DNA of 64,000 nucleotides from Bacteroides xylanisolvens XB1A (lineage in GTDB: Bacteria; Bacteroidota; Bacteroidia; Bacteroidales; Bacteroidaceae): positions 3,439,693 through 3,503,692 of the forward strand of contig NC_021017.1 in assembly GCF_000210075.1 (NCBI RefSeq). The letters run 5' to 3'. A model generated the notes under the pieces. It did not search any database. It worked only from the letters and a program-made list of their open reading frames with translations, and was not told where the DNA came from. Below are positions 37,235 to 46,347 of the stretch, one piece after another (the first letter of the stretch is position 1; each line of letters begins with the position of its first letter). A program made the translations under genes and the position numbers.

Positions 37235-38302
37235 TTAAATCAGAAGCCCGTCCAATAGCTCTAAATAAAGTCCAATAGCTTCTTCTATTTCTTTTAACAT
37301 GATATATTCTTCTGCCGTGTGTGAGCGTGACGAACGGCCCGGACCTATTTTCACTGATGGAAAGGACATTAGTGCCTGGTCGGACAATGTTGGAGAACCA
37401 AAAGGAACGCGTCCTAGCTTCACAGCTTTTTGAACAAACGGATGTTTCTCGTCGATTCGTGAAGAATTGAGACGGAATGAACGAGCTTGGGCTTCACAGG
37501 AAATATGCTTTTTGATTTCAGCAAACAATTCTTCATTTGAGTAAAGCTCGTTACTCCGGACATCGACGATGAAAGTACATTTATCGGGAATCACATTGTG
37601 TTGTGTACCGGCATTGATAACAGTGACACTCATCTTCACGGGACCCAACAAGGGTGATTCTTTCTCAAAACGATAGTCACGGAACCAAGCTATGTCGTCT
37701 AACACCTTGTAAATTGCATTGTCTCCTTCGTTACGTGCTGCGTGGCCTGCTTTACCTGTTGCGGTCACATCTAGTACCATTAATCCCTTCTCGGCAATGG
37801 CAGGTTGCATTTCTGTAGGTTCTCCTACGATAGCGAATGAGACTGGAGGAAGTCCCGGCAATACACTTTCAATTCCGTTTTTTCCTGAGACTTCTTCTTC
37901 ACAAGAGGCTAGATAAATCAGATTGTATTTTTGCGAAGTACGACATAGTTGCAGGAACACCTGTAATAACGAAACAACGCTGGCACCGGCATCGTTACTT
38001 CCTAATCCATATAACTTACCGTTTTCTTCACGTGGAGTGAACGGATCTTTCCGCCAACCGTTAACCGGTTTCACTGTGTCTATGTGGGAGTTAAGTAAAA
38101 TAGTCGGCTTCTTCAGATCAAACATCGGACTAAAGCACCACACATTATTTCCTTTACGTCCCGTCTGCATACCTGCCATTTCAATATAGTTTTGCAGGAA
38201 ATCCGCAGCCTGGGTTTCTTCCCGACTGATTGAAGGAATACTAATCAGTGATTTAAGCAGGCTTACAGCCTCTGTTGTCATATACGGAATATCATATTTC
38301 AT
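37235..38302 (-). CDS. argE: M20 family deacetylase, probable N-acetyl/succinyl-ornithine deacetylase
   Basis: A 355-residue zinc-dependent amidohydrolase of family M20. Metal and catalytic motifs are LLNSHIDTV, LYGLGSNDAGASVV, SCEEEVSGKNGIE and IVGEPTEM; the dimerisation lid contains GKAGHAARNEGDNAIY. No signal peptide, so cytoplasmic. Length and motifs fit the ArgE/DapE group; in Bacteroides arginine synthesis uses succinylated intermediates, so the substrate may be N-succinylornithine. It stands alone and has its own promoter at 38338-38369. A related peptidase activity is the alternative. Confidence 0.78.
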   Translation of the reverse strand: MKYDIPYMTTEAVSLLKSLISIPSISREETQAADFLQNYIEMAGMQTGRKGNNVWCFSPMFDLKKPTILLNSHIDTVKPVNGWRKDPFTPREENGKLYGLGSNDAGASVVSLLQVFLQLCRTSQKYNLIYLASCEEEVSGKNGIESVLPGLPPVSFAIVGEPTEMQPAIAEKGLMVLDVTATGKAGHAARNEGDNAIYKVLDDIAWFRDYRFEKESPLLGPVKMSVTVINAGTQHNVIPDKCTFIVDVRSNELYSNEELFAEIKKHISCEAQARSFRLNSSRIDEKHPFVQKAVKLGRVPFGSPTLSDQALMSFPSVKIGPGRSSRSHTAEEYIMLKEIEEAIGLYLELLDGLLI

Positions 38303-38337
38303 AGTGCAAATCTTTTATCTATACCTTAATCTTTGCA

Positions 38338-38369
38338 CAAAGATAGTCGTTTTGCACAGTTGTTTCAAA
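38338..38369 (-). promoter_or_regulatory. promoter of the argE-like gene
   Basis: On the minus strand TTTG (38366-38369) is followed after 20 bases by TATCTTTG (38338-38345), a full match to the Bacteroides sigma-ABfr consensus. Transcription should begin near 38331, about 30 bases before the ATG. Confidence 0.7.
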
Positions 38370-38469
38370 TAAAAATAATGAATTAATTCTTATCTATTGA
38401 TTATTAGTTGCTTAGGTCCGGAAAACTATTGAAATCTTTCTTTTTTTGATTCTTTTCTTATGAAAAAGG

Positions 38470-38500
38470 TTGTTGATAAATTATTTAATAATTAACTTTG
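38470..38500 (+). promoter_or_regulatory. promoter of the ECF sigma gene
   Basis: TTG at 38470-38472, a 20-base spacer, and TAACTTTG at 38493-38500 match the Bacteroides housekeeping promoter. It implies the sigma gene itself is made from the housekeeping sigma. Confidence 0.65.
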
Positions 38501-38543
38501 TTGAAGGGTTTTATATTTTACTTGTTAATCTTAATGGATATAC

Positions 38544-39092
38544 ATGATGATTATCACACGAATGGAAGATAAAGTTCTTCGTTTTAAAAAGTTTTTTGAT
38601 CTGAATTTCCCCAAAGTAAAAACTTTCGCATGGCAATTGTTAAAATCAGAAGAAGATGCAGAAGATATAGCTCAAGATATATTTGTTAAGCTATGGGAGA
38701 AACCGGATTTATGGTTAGAACGTGAAAAATTGGATAGTTATTTATATACAGTTGTACGAAACCATATCTATAATTTTTTGAAGCATAAGGCTGTTGAATA
38801 TGACTACTTGGATGTTGCAGCAGAAAAAATGCGAATGGCGGAACTGGGATTGCCTACGCCGGATGATGAATTTTGTGCTCATGAACTTGAGCTTTTTGTT
38901 CAGATGGCTCTTGAACGCATGCCGGAACAGCGCAGGCGTGTTTTTTTAATGAGCAGAGAGGAAGGGATGACTTCACCGGAAATTGCTGAGAAGTTGAATG
39001 TTTCGGTTCGTACAGTTGAGCAACATATCTATAAAGCCCTTCAAGATCTAAAAAAAATCATTTTATTTTTATTTTTTTTCTATTTAGACTAA
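38544..39092 (+). CDS. ECF sigma factor (sigma-70 family)
   Basis: A 182-residue extracytoplasmic-function sigma factor. Region 2 is around FDLNFPKVKTFAWQLLKSEEDAEDIAQDIFVKLWE and region 4 is LERMPEQRRRVFLMSREEGMTSPEIAEKLNVSVRTVEQHIYKAL. The short hydrophobic tail FLFFFYLD is unusual but common in Bacteroides members of this group. With the FecR-type anti-sigma gene 52 bp downstream and a STN-containing SusC next, it forms the trans-envelope signalling set that switches on the GH18 locus. Confidence 0.93.
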   Translation: MMIITRMEDKVLRFKKFFDLNFPKVKTFAWQLLKSEEDAEDIAQDIFVKLWEKPDLWLEREKLDSYLYTVVRNHIYNFLKHKAVEYDYLDVAAEKMRMAELGLPTPDDEFCAHELELFVQMALERMPEQRRRVFLMSREEGMTSPEIAEKLNVSVRTVEQHIYKALQDLKKIILFLFFFYLD

Positions 39093-39144
39093 GTATGTAT
39101 GTCTGGCAAGTTGTCTCTTATATGTAACACTTGATTTGGTATAG

Positions 39145-40134
39145 ATGAAAAGTAAATTGGAAAAACAGCTACGCTCTTTTATTGACTTTGATTATTCAAA
39201 GCGGACAATCGACAGATTTCATCGTTGGATGATTAGTCCTGATTCTGCAGAAGAGAAAGAAATGGCGCTTCATAATTTATGGTTTAAGACGAAAGGAAAG
39301 TTTGGACACGGTATGGAGCATTCGTTTCAGCAGGTATTGGATAAAATCGGCATTGAATATACTCCAATGGTTACAAATGTAAATCGTTGGAAGTTGTGGA
39401 AATCTGTTGCGGCAGCTGCTGTTATCGTCATTCTGTCTGTGACAACTACTTTGTGGGTAAGTTATAATCATTTTGACAGGGACAATATCGCAATGGTGGA
39501 ACATTATGTGAATAATGGGGCCAGAGAGACAATCAGTCTTCCGGACGGAACTACCGTATGTCTGAATTCTGGTTCATATGTATTTTATCCTGAAAATCTG
39601 GAGGGCAAGACCCGAACGGTTTATCTGATGGGAGAAGCCGAATTTAAAGTGGCAAAAAATCCGGAGAAACCTTTCATTGTGCGATCATCAAATATGGCAA
39701 TAACTGCCTTGGGAACAGAGTTTAATGTGAAAGCTTATCCGGAAGAAGATATAATAACCACTTCTTTGATCGAAGGGAAAGTACGAGTGGACTGTAATGA
39801 TACGATTAGTTATGTTTTAACTCCCGGATATCAGGTTGTGTATAATAAATGTACAGCTGACTGCCAAGTGCTGACTGCCAACATGAAAGATGTAACGGCA
39901 TGGCAACGAGGGGAAATTGTATTTAATAAAGCCACAATTGCTGAAATTATACAGACATTGGAGCGTCATTTTGGAATTATGTTTTATGTTTCTACGAAGA
40001 AACGTAATCAGGATCGCTACAACTTTGTGTTTAAAGAAAATGCAGGGCTGGAAGAAGTTTTGGAAGTGATGCAAGTGGTTGTCGGCCAATTTGATTATCG
40101 TTTGAAAGACAATGCCTGCCATATAATTTGGTAA
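39145..40134 (+). CDS. FecR-family anti-sigma factor
   Basis: A 329-residue inner-membrane protein. A cytoplasmic N-terminus of about 85 residues precedes one TM helix (SVAAAAVIVILSVTTTLWV), then the periplasmic FecR domain (REtISLPDGTTVCLNSGSYVFYPENL..., YLMGEAEFKVAKN, TALGTEFNVKAYPEED) and a C-terminal DUF4974-like domain (NKATIAEIIQTLERHFGIMF). It holds the sigma factor until the STN domain of the SusC reports bound glycan. Part of the same operon as the sigma gene. Confidence 0.93.
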   Translation: MKSKLEKQLRSFIDFDYSKRTIDRFHRWMISPDSAEEKEMALHNLWFKTKGKFGHGMEHSFQQVLDKIGIEYTPMVTNVNRWKLWKSVAAAAVIVILSVTTTLWVSYNHFDRDNIAMVEHYVNNGARETISLPDGTTVCLNSGSYVFYPENLEGKTRTVYLMGEAEFKVAKNPEKPFIVRSSNMAITALGTEFNVKAYPEEDIITTSLIEGKVRVDCNDTISYVLTPGYQVVYNKCTADCQVLTANMKDVTAWQRGEIVFNKATIAEIIQTLERHFGIMFYVSTKKRNQDRYNFVFKENAGLEEVLEVMQVVVGQFDYRLKDNACHIIW

Positions 40135-40186
40135 TGAATATTTTTCTTATTATTTAACGCTCAATTTACTCCGCCTATGTAGAAAA

Positions 40187-40219
40187 ATATCCGGAGAAGG
40201 CCCCACCTACTCCGGATAT
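40187..40219 (+). terminator. hairpin between anti-sigma and SusC genes
   Basis: ATATCCGGAG (40187-40196) and CTCCGGATAT (40210-40219) pair perfectly around a 13-base loop. The flank is not T-rich, so termination may be partial. It separates the regulator transcript from susCD. Confidence 0.6.
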
Positions 40220-40260
40220 GAAATAAGTTTAGTATTAAAATGGTGTAAAAAATAGTTTAC

Positions 40261-40268
40261 TACCTTTG
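40261..40268 (+). promoter_or_regulatory. possible -7 element before the GH18-locus SusC gene
   Basis: TACCTTTG fits TAnnTTTG, but no TTG lies 19-21 bases upstream. The absence of a standard -33 element would fit a promoter that depends on the adjacent ECF sigma factor; the real ECF motif is not known. Confidence 0.4.
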
Positions 40269-40317
40269 TTTGACTTGAGAAAATATTATGATTTTAACAC
40301 TAAAACGCTGCTAAGAT

Positions 40318-43300
40318 ATGAATTTATATCTGAAAAACATTAGAAAAAGTATATTAATAATTTGTCTGCTATTAGTAGGGTCAGCGATTTATGCTCAGAA
40401 TAGTAGTAAAATAACAATAAAAAGAAAAAATATTTCACTACAGGAAGCATTGGCTGAAGTCAGGAAGTTAACCCACATGTCTATTTCTTATAATGATTCT
40501 CAACTTCCTGTGAATAGAATATCTTTAGATATTGAAAAACAACCTTTGGAGCAAGCTTTGAAAGTAATTCTTAAAGGAACAGGTTTTACATATTTGATAA
40601 AAGATAATTATATAATGATTGTGCCGGAACAAAATATCAAAAAGGCTAAAAGCAGAAATATATCCGGCAATGTTGTAGATGCGAAAGGAGAACCGTTAAT
40701 CGGAGTTACAGTGATTGAAAAAGGAACAACTAACGGTGCGGTGACCGATTTGGATGGCAATTATAAAATAACAACTAAGACTGCAACGCCTGTTCTTGTT
40801 TTTTCATACGTAGGTTATCAGACAAAAGAGACTCATGCTACAGAAAATATTGTCAATATTGTTTTGGAGGATGGAGCTCAGGAACTGGGGGAAGTGGTCG
40901 TTACGGCTTTAGGAATTAAGCGTTCAGAGAAAGCATTAAGTTATAATGTTCAGAAAGTGGGCAATGATGCTGTCACTACTGTGAAGAGTGCCAATTTCAT
41001 GAATTCATTGTCCGGTAAGGTTGCAGGAGTGAATATCAATGCTTCCTCAGCTGGTATGGGCGGCGCTGCCCGTGTGGTGATGCGTGGTCCGAAGTCTATC
41101 AGCCAAAGTAATCAGGCTCTTTATGTTATTGATGGTATTCCTGTGACTGGTAGAAGCCAGGGAGAATTGAAGGGGGATGCAATGATGTATGCGAATCAGC
41201 CGGGGACAGAAAGTATTGCGGATGTCAATCCGGAAGATATCGAGTCTATTTCGGTGCTTAGCGGACCGGCTGCTGCCGCTCTTTACGGTTCGGCTGCTGC
41301 TCAGGGAGTGGTTATGATTACTACTAAGAAGGGGCAAGAAGGAAAAGTGTCCGTCACGATTTCTAATAGTTCACAGTTTGCCAATCCATTTGTAATGCCA
41401 AAGTTTCAGGACCAATATGTGAATCGTCCGGGGGAGATAAAAACTTGGGGAGATAAAGCTACTTCGGAATTCGGTACTTATGAACCGGCTGATTTCTTTA
41501 ATACGGGTACTAATATTCAAAACAATATTTCACTGACAGCAGGTACTAGCAAGAATCAGACATATCTTTCTGTGGGTACGACGAATGCACAAGGGATTAT
41601 TCCTAATAACTCATATGATCGGTATAATTTTACGTTTCGTAATACCACCTCATTCTTGAATGATAAGATGACTTGTGATTTTAACTTTAATTATATTCGT
41701 GAGAAAGATAAAAATCTGATGGCTCAAGGTCAGTGGTTTAACCCTTTGACTTCTCTTTATCTTTTCCCGAGGGGAGAAAGTTTTGATGCAATCCGTACAT
41801 TTGAGGTATATGATCCTGTTCGTAAGATATATGTGCAAAATTGGAACTATGGAGATGCTCTTAAGATGCAGAATCCTTATTGGGTGGCAAACCGTATGAA
41901 TCGCACTAATGACCGGAATCGTTATATGGTGAGTGCCAGCCTGAAATATGAAATATTAGACTGGCTGAATGTTACCGGGCGTTTGCGCTGGGATGATGCT
42001 GCCACTAAGCAGGAAGATAAACGGTATGCCTCTACATTAAAGTTGTTTGCACCTTCCGATTACGGTTTTTATGGCTATGATAAGATTAATGATCAGACAT
42101 TGTATGGAGACTTGATGCTTAATATCAATAAGACATTAGGGGAGAATTTTAGCATTTCTTCTAATATGGGTGCTTCATTTTCCCGTTTGAAATATGATGT
42201 TACCGGTTTTCAGGGAGGTCTGAAAGCTCCTTCTAATGTGTTTACGCCGAATGCTATAGATTATGGAAACGCAACCAATGACAATCGTCCTATTTTTGAG
42301 AGCTACAAACATTATATCAATTCAATGTTTATCAGTGCCGAGTTGGGGTATAGAAGTATGCTTTACTTGACTCTGACCGGTCGTAATGATTGGGACTCAG
42401 CTTTGCATGGAACCGCACAAACATCATTCTTCTATCCTTCTGTAGGGGTATCTGCGGTTATTTCGGAAATGGCGAAGATGCCACAAATGATTAATTATTT
42501 GAAAGTACGTGCTTCGTGGGCGTCTGTCGGTTCGGCCATTGAGCCTAATCTGTCATCGGCATGGAGGTATGAATATAATCCCGCTTTGGGAACTTATAAA
42601 ACAGTAACTTACAAATTTCCGAAGAAATTTTATCCGGAACGTACGGATTCATGGGAGGCAGGTGTCACTGCACGCTTGTTTGGAAATGCTTTGTCTGTTG
42701 ACTTGACTGTTTACCAATCCAATACACGCAAACAGACATTGTTGCGGGATGTTACGTCTGGAGCTGCAGGTTTTAATAAGGAATATATTCAAACAGGTAA
42801 TATCAGGAATCGTGGATTGGAATTATCGGTGGGATATACTAAATCCTGGGCGGATTTTACATGGAGCTCTTCATTGGCTTACAGTATGAACCGTAACAAA
42901 ATAGTAGAACTGTTGGAGAATCCTAATGAGGTGGTAAGGCAGGCAGGACTTAGTGGTTGCGGAGTAGTCCTGAAAAAAGGTGGTGGTATGGGCGATATTT
43001 ATACATATACTGACTTTAAGCGTGATGCTGAGGGGAATATCGCTCTTGATTCCAACGGGAATGTGATGCAGACCAACTTGTCCAATCCACAATACCGGGG
43101 TTCGGTATTGCCTAAAGGCAATCTTGGTTTTTCAAATGATTTTTCATGGAAAGGTGTGAATCTGGGATTTGTCCTGACTGCGCGCCTGGGAGGTATATGT
43201 ATGTCACAGACACAGGCTATTCTGGATGAGTATGGCGTTTCAGCGGTGAGTGCTGAAGCACGAAATAATGGTGGTATAGCAGTAAATACCGGAAAAATCT

Positions 43301-43599
43301 CAGCCGAAGGATATTATGCGGTAGTAGGTGGAGACAATCCTATATGGTCCGAATATATTTACAGTGCGACCAATGTACGTTTACAGGAAGCTCATATTAG
43401 CTATACTTTACCTAGAAAATGGTTGAAGAGTAAAGAACTGACCTTGGGAGTGACTGCCAATAATCTGTTTATGATATACAGGAAGGCTCCGTTTGATCCG
43501 GAATCAACTGCGTCAACAGGGACTTATTATCAAGGGTTTGATTATTTTATGCAGCCAAGTTTGCGTACCCTGGGATTCAACATCAAATTGAAACTTTGA
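40318..43599 (+). CDS. SusC-family transporter with STN signalling domain
   Basis: A 1093-residue TonB-dependent outer-membrane transporter. After the signal peptide (AIYAQ) an STN domain (about 30-105: ISLQEALAEVRKLTHMSISY...LEQALKVILKGTGFTYLI) provides contact with the anti-sigma factor. Then follow the carboxypeptidase-regulatory domain (ISGNVVDAKGEPLIGVTVIEKG), plug (VYVIDGIPVTG..., SISVLSGPAAAALYGSAAAQGVVMITTKKG), and barrel ending in FNIKLKL. Likely imports N-glycan released by the downstream GH18 enzyme. Its companion SusD gene starts 22 bp on. Confidence 0.95.
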   Translation: MNLYLKNIRKSILIICLLLVGSAIYAQNSSKITIKRKNISLQEALAEVRKLTHMSISYNDSQLPVNRISLDIEKQPLEQALKVILKGTGFTYLIKDNYIMIVPEQNIKKAKSRNISGNVVDAKGEPLIGVTVIEKGTTNGAVTDLDGNYKITTKTATPVLVFSYVGYQTKETHATENIVNIVLEDGAQELGEVVVTALGIKRSEKALSYNVQKVGNDAVTTVKSANFMNSLSGKVAGVNINASSAGMGGAARVVMRGPKSISQSNQALYVIDGIPVTGRSQGELKGDAMMYANQPGTESIADVNPEDIESISVLSGPAAAALYGSAAAQGVVMITTKKGQEGKVSVTISNSSQFANPFVMPKFQDQYVNRPGEIKTWGDKATSEFGTYEPADFFNTGTNIQNNISLTAGTSKNQTYLSVGTTNAQGIIPNNSYDRYNFTFRNTTSFLNDKMTCDFNFNYIREKDKNLMAQGQWFNPLTSLYLFPRGESFDAIRTFEVYDPVRKIYVQNWNYGDALKMQNPYWVANRMNRTNDRNRYMVSASLKYEILDWLNVTGRLRWDDAATKQEDKRYASTLKLFAPSDYGFYGYDKINDQTLYGDLMLNINKTLGENFSISSNMGASFSRLKYDVTGFQGGLKAPSNVFTPNAIDYGNATNDNRPIFESYKHYINSMFISAELGYRSMLYLTLTGRNDWDSALHGTAQTSFFYPSVGVSAVISEMAKMPQMINYLKVRASWASVGSAIEPNLSSAWRYEYNPALGTYKTVTYKFPKKFYPERTDSWEAGVTARLFGNALSVDLTVYQSNTRKQTLLRDVTSGAAGFNKEYIQTGNIRNRGLELSVGYTKSWADFTWSSSLAYSMNRNKIVELLENPNEVVRQAGLSGCGVVLKKGGGMGDIYTYTDFKRDAEGNIALDSNGNVMQTNLSNPQYRGSVLPKGNLGFSNDFSWKGVNLGFVLTARLGGICMSQTQAILDEYGVSAVSAEARNNGGIAVNTGKISAEGYYAVVGGDNPIWSEYIYSATNVRLQEAHISYTLPRKWLKSKELTLGVTANNLFMIYRKAPFDPESTASTGTYYQGFDYFMQPSLRTLGFNIKLKL

Positions 43600-43621
43600 T
43601 ATTAACTTAAAAAAAAGAAAG

Positions 43622-45184
43622 ATGATGAAGAAAATAAATATAGTGAGAAGTTGGTTGATCGGTTCATTTGTTCTATTCGGGATTACCTCTTGTACTGCGG
43701 GGTTTGAGGATGCTAACCGTCCGGGACATGAGACTTCGTTGGAAGAGCTTGGACGAGACGACTATGCGGTTTCCTCTTTTATCACAGAGTTGCAGAACTT
43801 TGCTTTTCCTGAACAGGAGAATACTTATCAAAATACGGAAGATCTTATTGGTAATTATTTGGGGCGTTACATGACTTATGTGAAGCCGGATTTTTCGGTG
43901 AAGAATTATACTTGTTTTAATGCATCGGACGATTGGAAAATCGTACCGTGGCGGGACGTGTTTGCCAAAGCGACGTCTTCATTTAATGCTGTGGCTGTCC
44001 TCACACAAGAAGAGGGCCCCATGTATGCATTGGCATTAATTTTACGTGCGCAGTTAATGTTGCGTTTTACTGATACATACGGTCCTCTTCCTATTGGGGT
44101 GGAAGAAGATGCCAATGCTTATTCTTCTCAAGAGAAAGTGTATAGCCATCTCATAGAGACTCTGGATAAAGCAATTTCCATCATAACTCCTTTGGTGGAG
44201 ACGAATCCGGGATTGGTTTTGAAAGCGGATGCGGATAAGGTGTATGGAGGTAAAATGAATCAATGGTGTAAATTTGCAAACTCGTTGAAGTTGCGTATGG
44301 CCATCCGCATGCGATTTGTCAATCAGGATGAAGCTCAGCGAATTGCTGTGGAAGCGTATAAAGCGGGAGTTATTGAACAGAACGAGGACAATTGCGCTAT
44401 AACATATATTCCCAATGGACAGTATAAGACTTCTGTCGACTGGGGAGACAGTCGTGCCTGTGCCGATTTGGAAAGTTATATGAATGGTTTTGGCGACCCG
44501 CGTATTTATCAGTATTTTAAAAATACGGAAGAATATGGTAGACGTTCGGTTGTGGGTTGCCGTGCAGGTGCCAACGTGACCAATAAGGACCTTGCTATGA
44601 AAAAATATTCTGCTGCCAATATTGAGGAAGACTCAAGGGGAATGTGGATGACGGCTGCCGAGATGACATTTTGCCGGGCTGAAGGTGCGATGTTAGGTTG
44701 GGATATGGGAGGAACTCCCGGTGCGCTTTATAATCAGGCGGTTCGTTTGTCGTTTGAACAATGGGGGGTGGCCGGCCAGGAATATTACTACTTGGAAAAT
44801 TCGGAAAACACACAAGAGTATTATTATGATGCTGCGGATGGATATGGAGGCAATCATGCACCTGTCAGTACAATCACGGTGAAGTGGGATGATAATGATT
44901 CCCCCGAAAGAAAAATGGAAAGGCTGATTGTACAGAAATGGATTGCTTTGTTTCCTGATGGTCAGGAAGGATGGAATGAAATACGTCGTACCGGTTATCC
45001 TTGCGTATTTCCTGTGGCTCAGTCCACCAATGGATACGATCTGGATGTGCCGAATCGTATTCCGTTTGATCCGAGAGAGATGAATGGCAATAATCAGGAA
45101 AATTATCGGAAAGCTGTTGAAATGTTAGGCGGGAAAGATGATTATGCTGCAAGGATGTGGTGGCAAAATGGCGGTAACAAGTAA
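43622..45184 (+). CDS. SusD-like lipoprotein (SusD-homolog 2 type)
   Basis: A 520-residue surface lipoprotein (lipobox GITSC). It resembles the SusD-like subgroup usually annotated SusD/RagB or SusD-like 2 (ALALILRAQLMLRFTDTYGPLPIGVEEDA, QWCKFANSLKLRMAIRM, QKWIALFPDGQEGWNEIRRTGYP). It binds the incoming glycan and caps the SusC barrel. Same operon as the STN-SusC and GH18 genes. Confidence 0.92.
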   Translation: MMKKINIVRSWLIGSFVLFGITSCTAGFEDANRPGHETSLEELGRDDYAVSSFITELQNFAFPEQENTYQNTEDLIGNYLGRYMTYVKPDFSVKNYTCFNASDDWKIVPWRDVFAKATSSFNAVAVLTQEEGPMYALALILRAQLMLRFTDTYGPLPIGVEEDANAYSSQEKVYSHLIETLDKAISIITPLVETNPGLVLKADADKVYGGKMNQWCKFANSLKLRMAIRMRFVNQDEAQRIAVEAYKAGVIEQNEDNCAITYIPNGQYKTSVDWGDSRACADLESYMNGFGDPRIYQYFKNTEEYGRRSVVGCRAGANVTNKDLAMKKYSAANIEEDSRGMWMTAAEMTFCRAEGAMLGWDMGGTPGALYNQAVRLSFEQWGVAGQEYYYLENSENTQEYYYDAADGYGGNHAPVSTITVKWDDNDSPERKMERLIVQKWIALFPDGQEGWNEIRRTGYPCVFPVAQSTNGYDLDVPNRIPFDPREMNGNNQENYRKAVEMLGGKDDYAARMWWQNGGNK

Positions 45185-45211
45185 GAAATCTAAATGTAAA
45201 AAGCTATAAAA

Positions 45212-46330
45212 ATGAAACGATTATATAAATATTTCTTTGGAATTTTAGGAATATCATTTGCTTTGACGGCCTGTGATGATTGGTTGGATACGGAAATTAA
45301 AGATCCTGCGAATCTGACTATATCTAATAAGGATGAGGCTTATTATGCCCGTCTGCGTGAATATAAAAAGAGTGATCATCCGGTTGCGTTCGGATGGTAT
45401 GGTAACTGGACGGGAACCGGTGCCTCTTATGAGAATTCCTTAAAAGGATTGCCGGATAGTGTAGATTTTGTGTCATTGTGGGGAAACTGGAAGAATCCGT
45501 CACCTGCTATGATGGAAGATTTACGTTATGTGCAAGAAAAAAAGGGAACGAAGGTATTGTTCTGTTTCCTGGTGCTTGATATTGGCGACCAGATTACACC
45601 GCCGATGCCACAGGAGGAAATAGACAATGGTACATCTATAGAAGACTGGAGACATAAGTTTTGGGGGTGGGACTATTCACTGGAGAATCGGTTGGTTGCA
45701 GTGGAGAAATATGCGAACGCCTTGTGTGATACGATCGAAAAGTATAATTATGATGGGTTCGATTTCGATGCTGAACCGAATGTACAGCATCCGTTTCCTA
45801 CCAATAAGGAACTTTGGCAAAATAACGGTCAAGTAATCGCGAAGTTTGTGGAAACGATGTCGAAGAGAGTCGGCCCGAAGTCTGGTACGGGAAAAATGCT
45901 GGTTGTGGATGGTGAACCGGATGCACTGCCTGCTGAGCTGTTTCACCATTTTGATTATCTGATTCTGCAAACGTATACAACTTATTATAAGCAAGACAAC
46001 AGTCGGCTGGATGCTCGCTTCGACAAACAGTATGCCCACTTTAAAGATGTGGCGACAGCTGGAGAGATTGCGAAAAAGATTATTATCTGTGAGAATTTTG
46101 AGGATCATGCCAAGACTGGTGGGGCGGCTTTTATACTTCCTGACGGCACGGAGATAAATTCACTTAGTGGTTTTGCTTATTGGAATCCGTCGGTTGGTGG
46201 CATACAATATCGCAAAGGCGGTGTAGGAACTTACCATATGGAATATGAGTATAAAGTGAATGCACAAGGGAGCGAAACTTATCCGGCGTTGCGTAAAGCC
46301 ATACAAATTCAGAATCCAAGTATTAAGTAA
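45212..46330 (+). CDS. GH18 endo-beta-N-acetylglucosaminidase, lipoprotein
   Basis: A 372-residue family 18 lipoprotein (lipobox LTAC). The catalytic DxxDxDxE signature is DGFDFDAE, with the acid Glu near residue 188. Short bacterial GH18 lipoproteins next to SusC/D are typically endo-beta-N-acetylglucosaminidases that cut the chitobiose core of N-glycans. Gene order SusC-SusD-GH18-DUF1735-DUF1735 resembles B. thetaiotaomicron BT1042-BT1046, whose BT1044 releases complex N-glycans. Chitinase activity is the less likely alternative because chitin-binding modules are missing. Orthology is judged from order and motifs, not a search. Confidence 0.85.
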   Translation: MKRLYKYFFGILGISFALTACDDWLDTEIKDPANLTISNKDEAYYARLREYKKSDHPVAFGWYGNWTGTGASYENSLKGLPDSVDFVSLWGNWKNPSPAMMEDLRYVQEKKGTKVLFCFLVLDIGDQITPPMPQEEIDNGTSIEDWRHKFWGWDYSLENRLVAVEKYANALCDTIEKYNYDGFDFDAEPNVQHPFPTNKELWQNNGQVIAKFVETMSKRVGPKSGTGKMLVVDGEPDALPAELFHHFDYLILQTYTTYYKQDNSRLDARFDKQYAHFKDVATAGEIAKKIIICENFEDHAKTGGAAFILPDGTEINSLSGFAYWNPSVGGIQYRKGGVGTYHMEYEYKVNAQGSETYPALRKAIQIQNPSIK

Positions 46331-46347
46331 ATAAAAACGAATAAAAA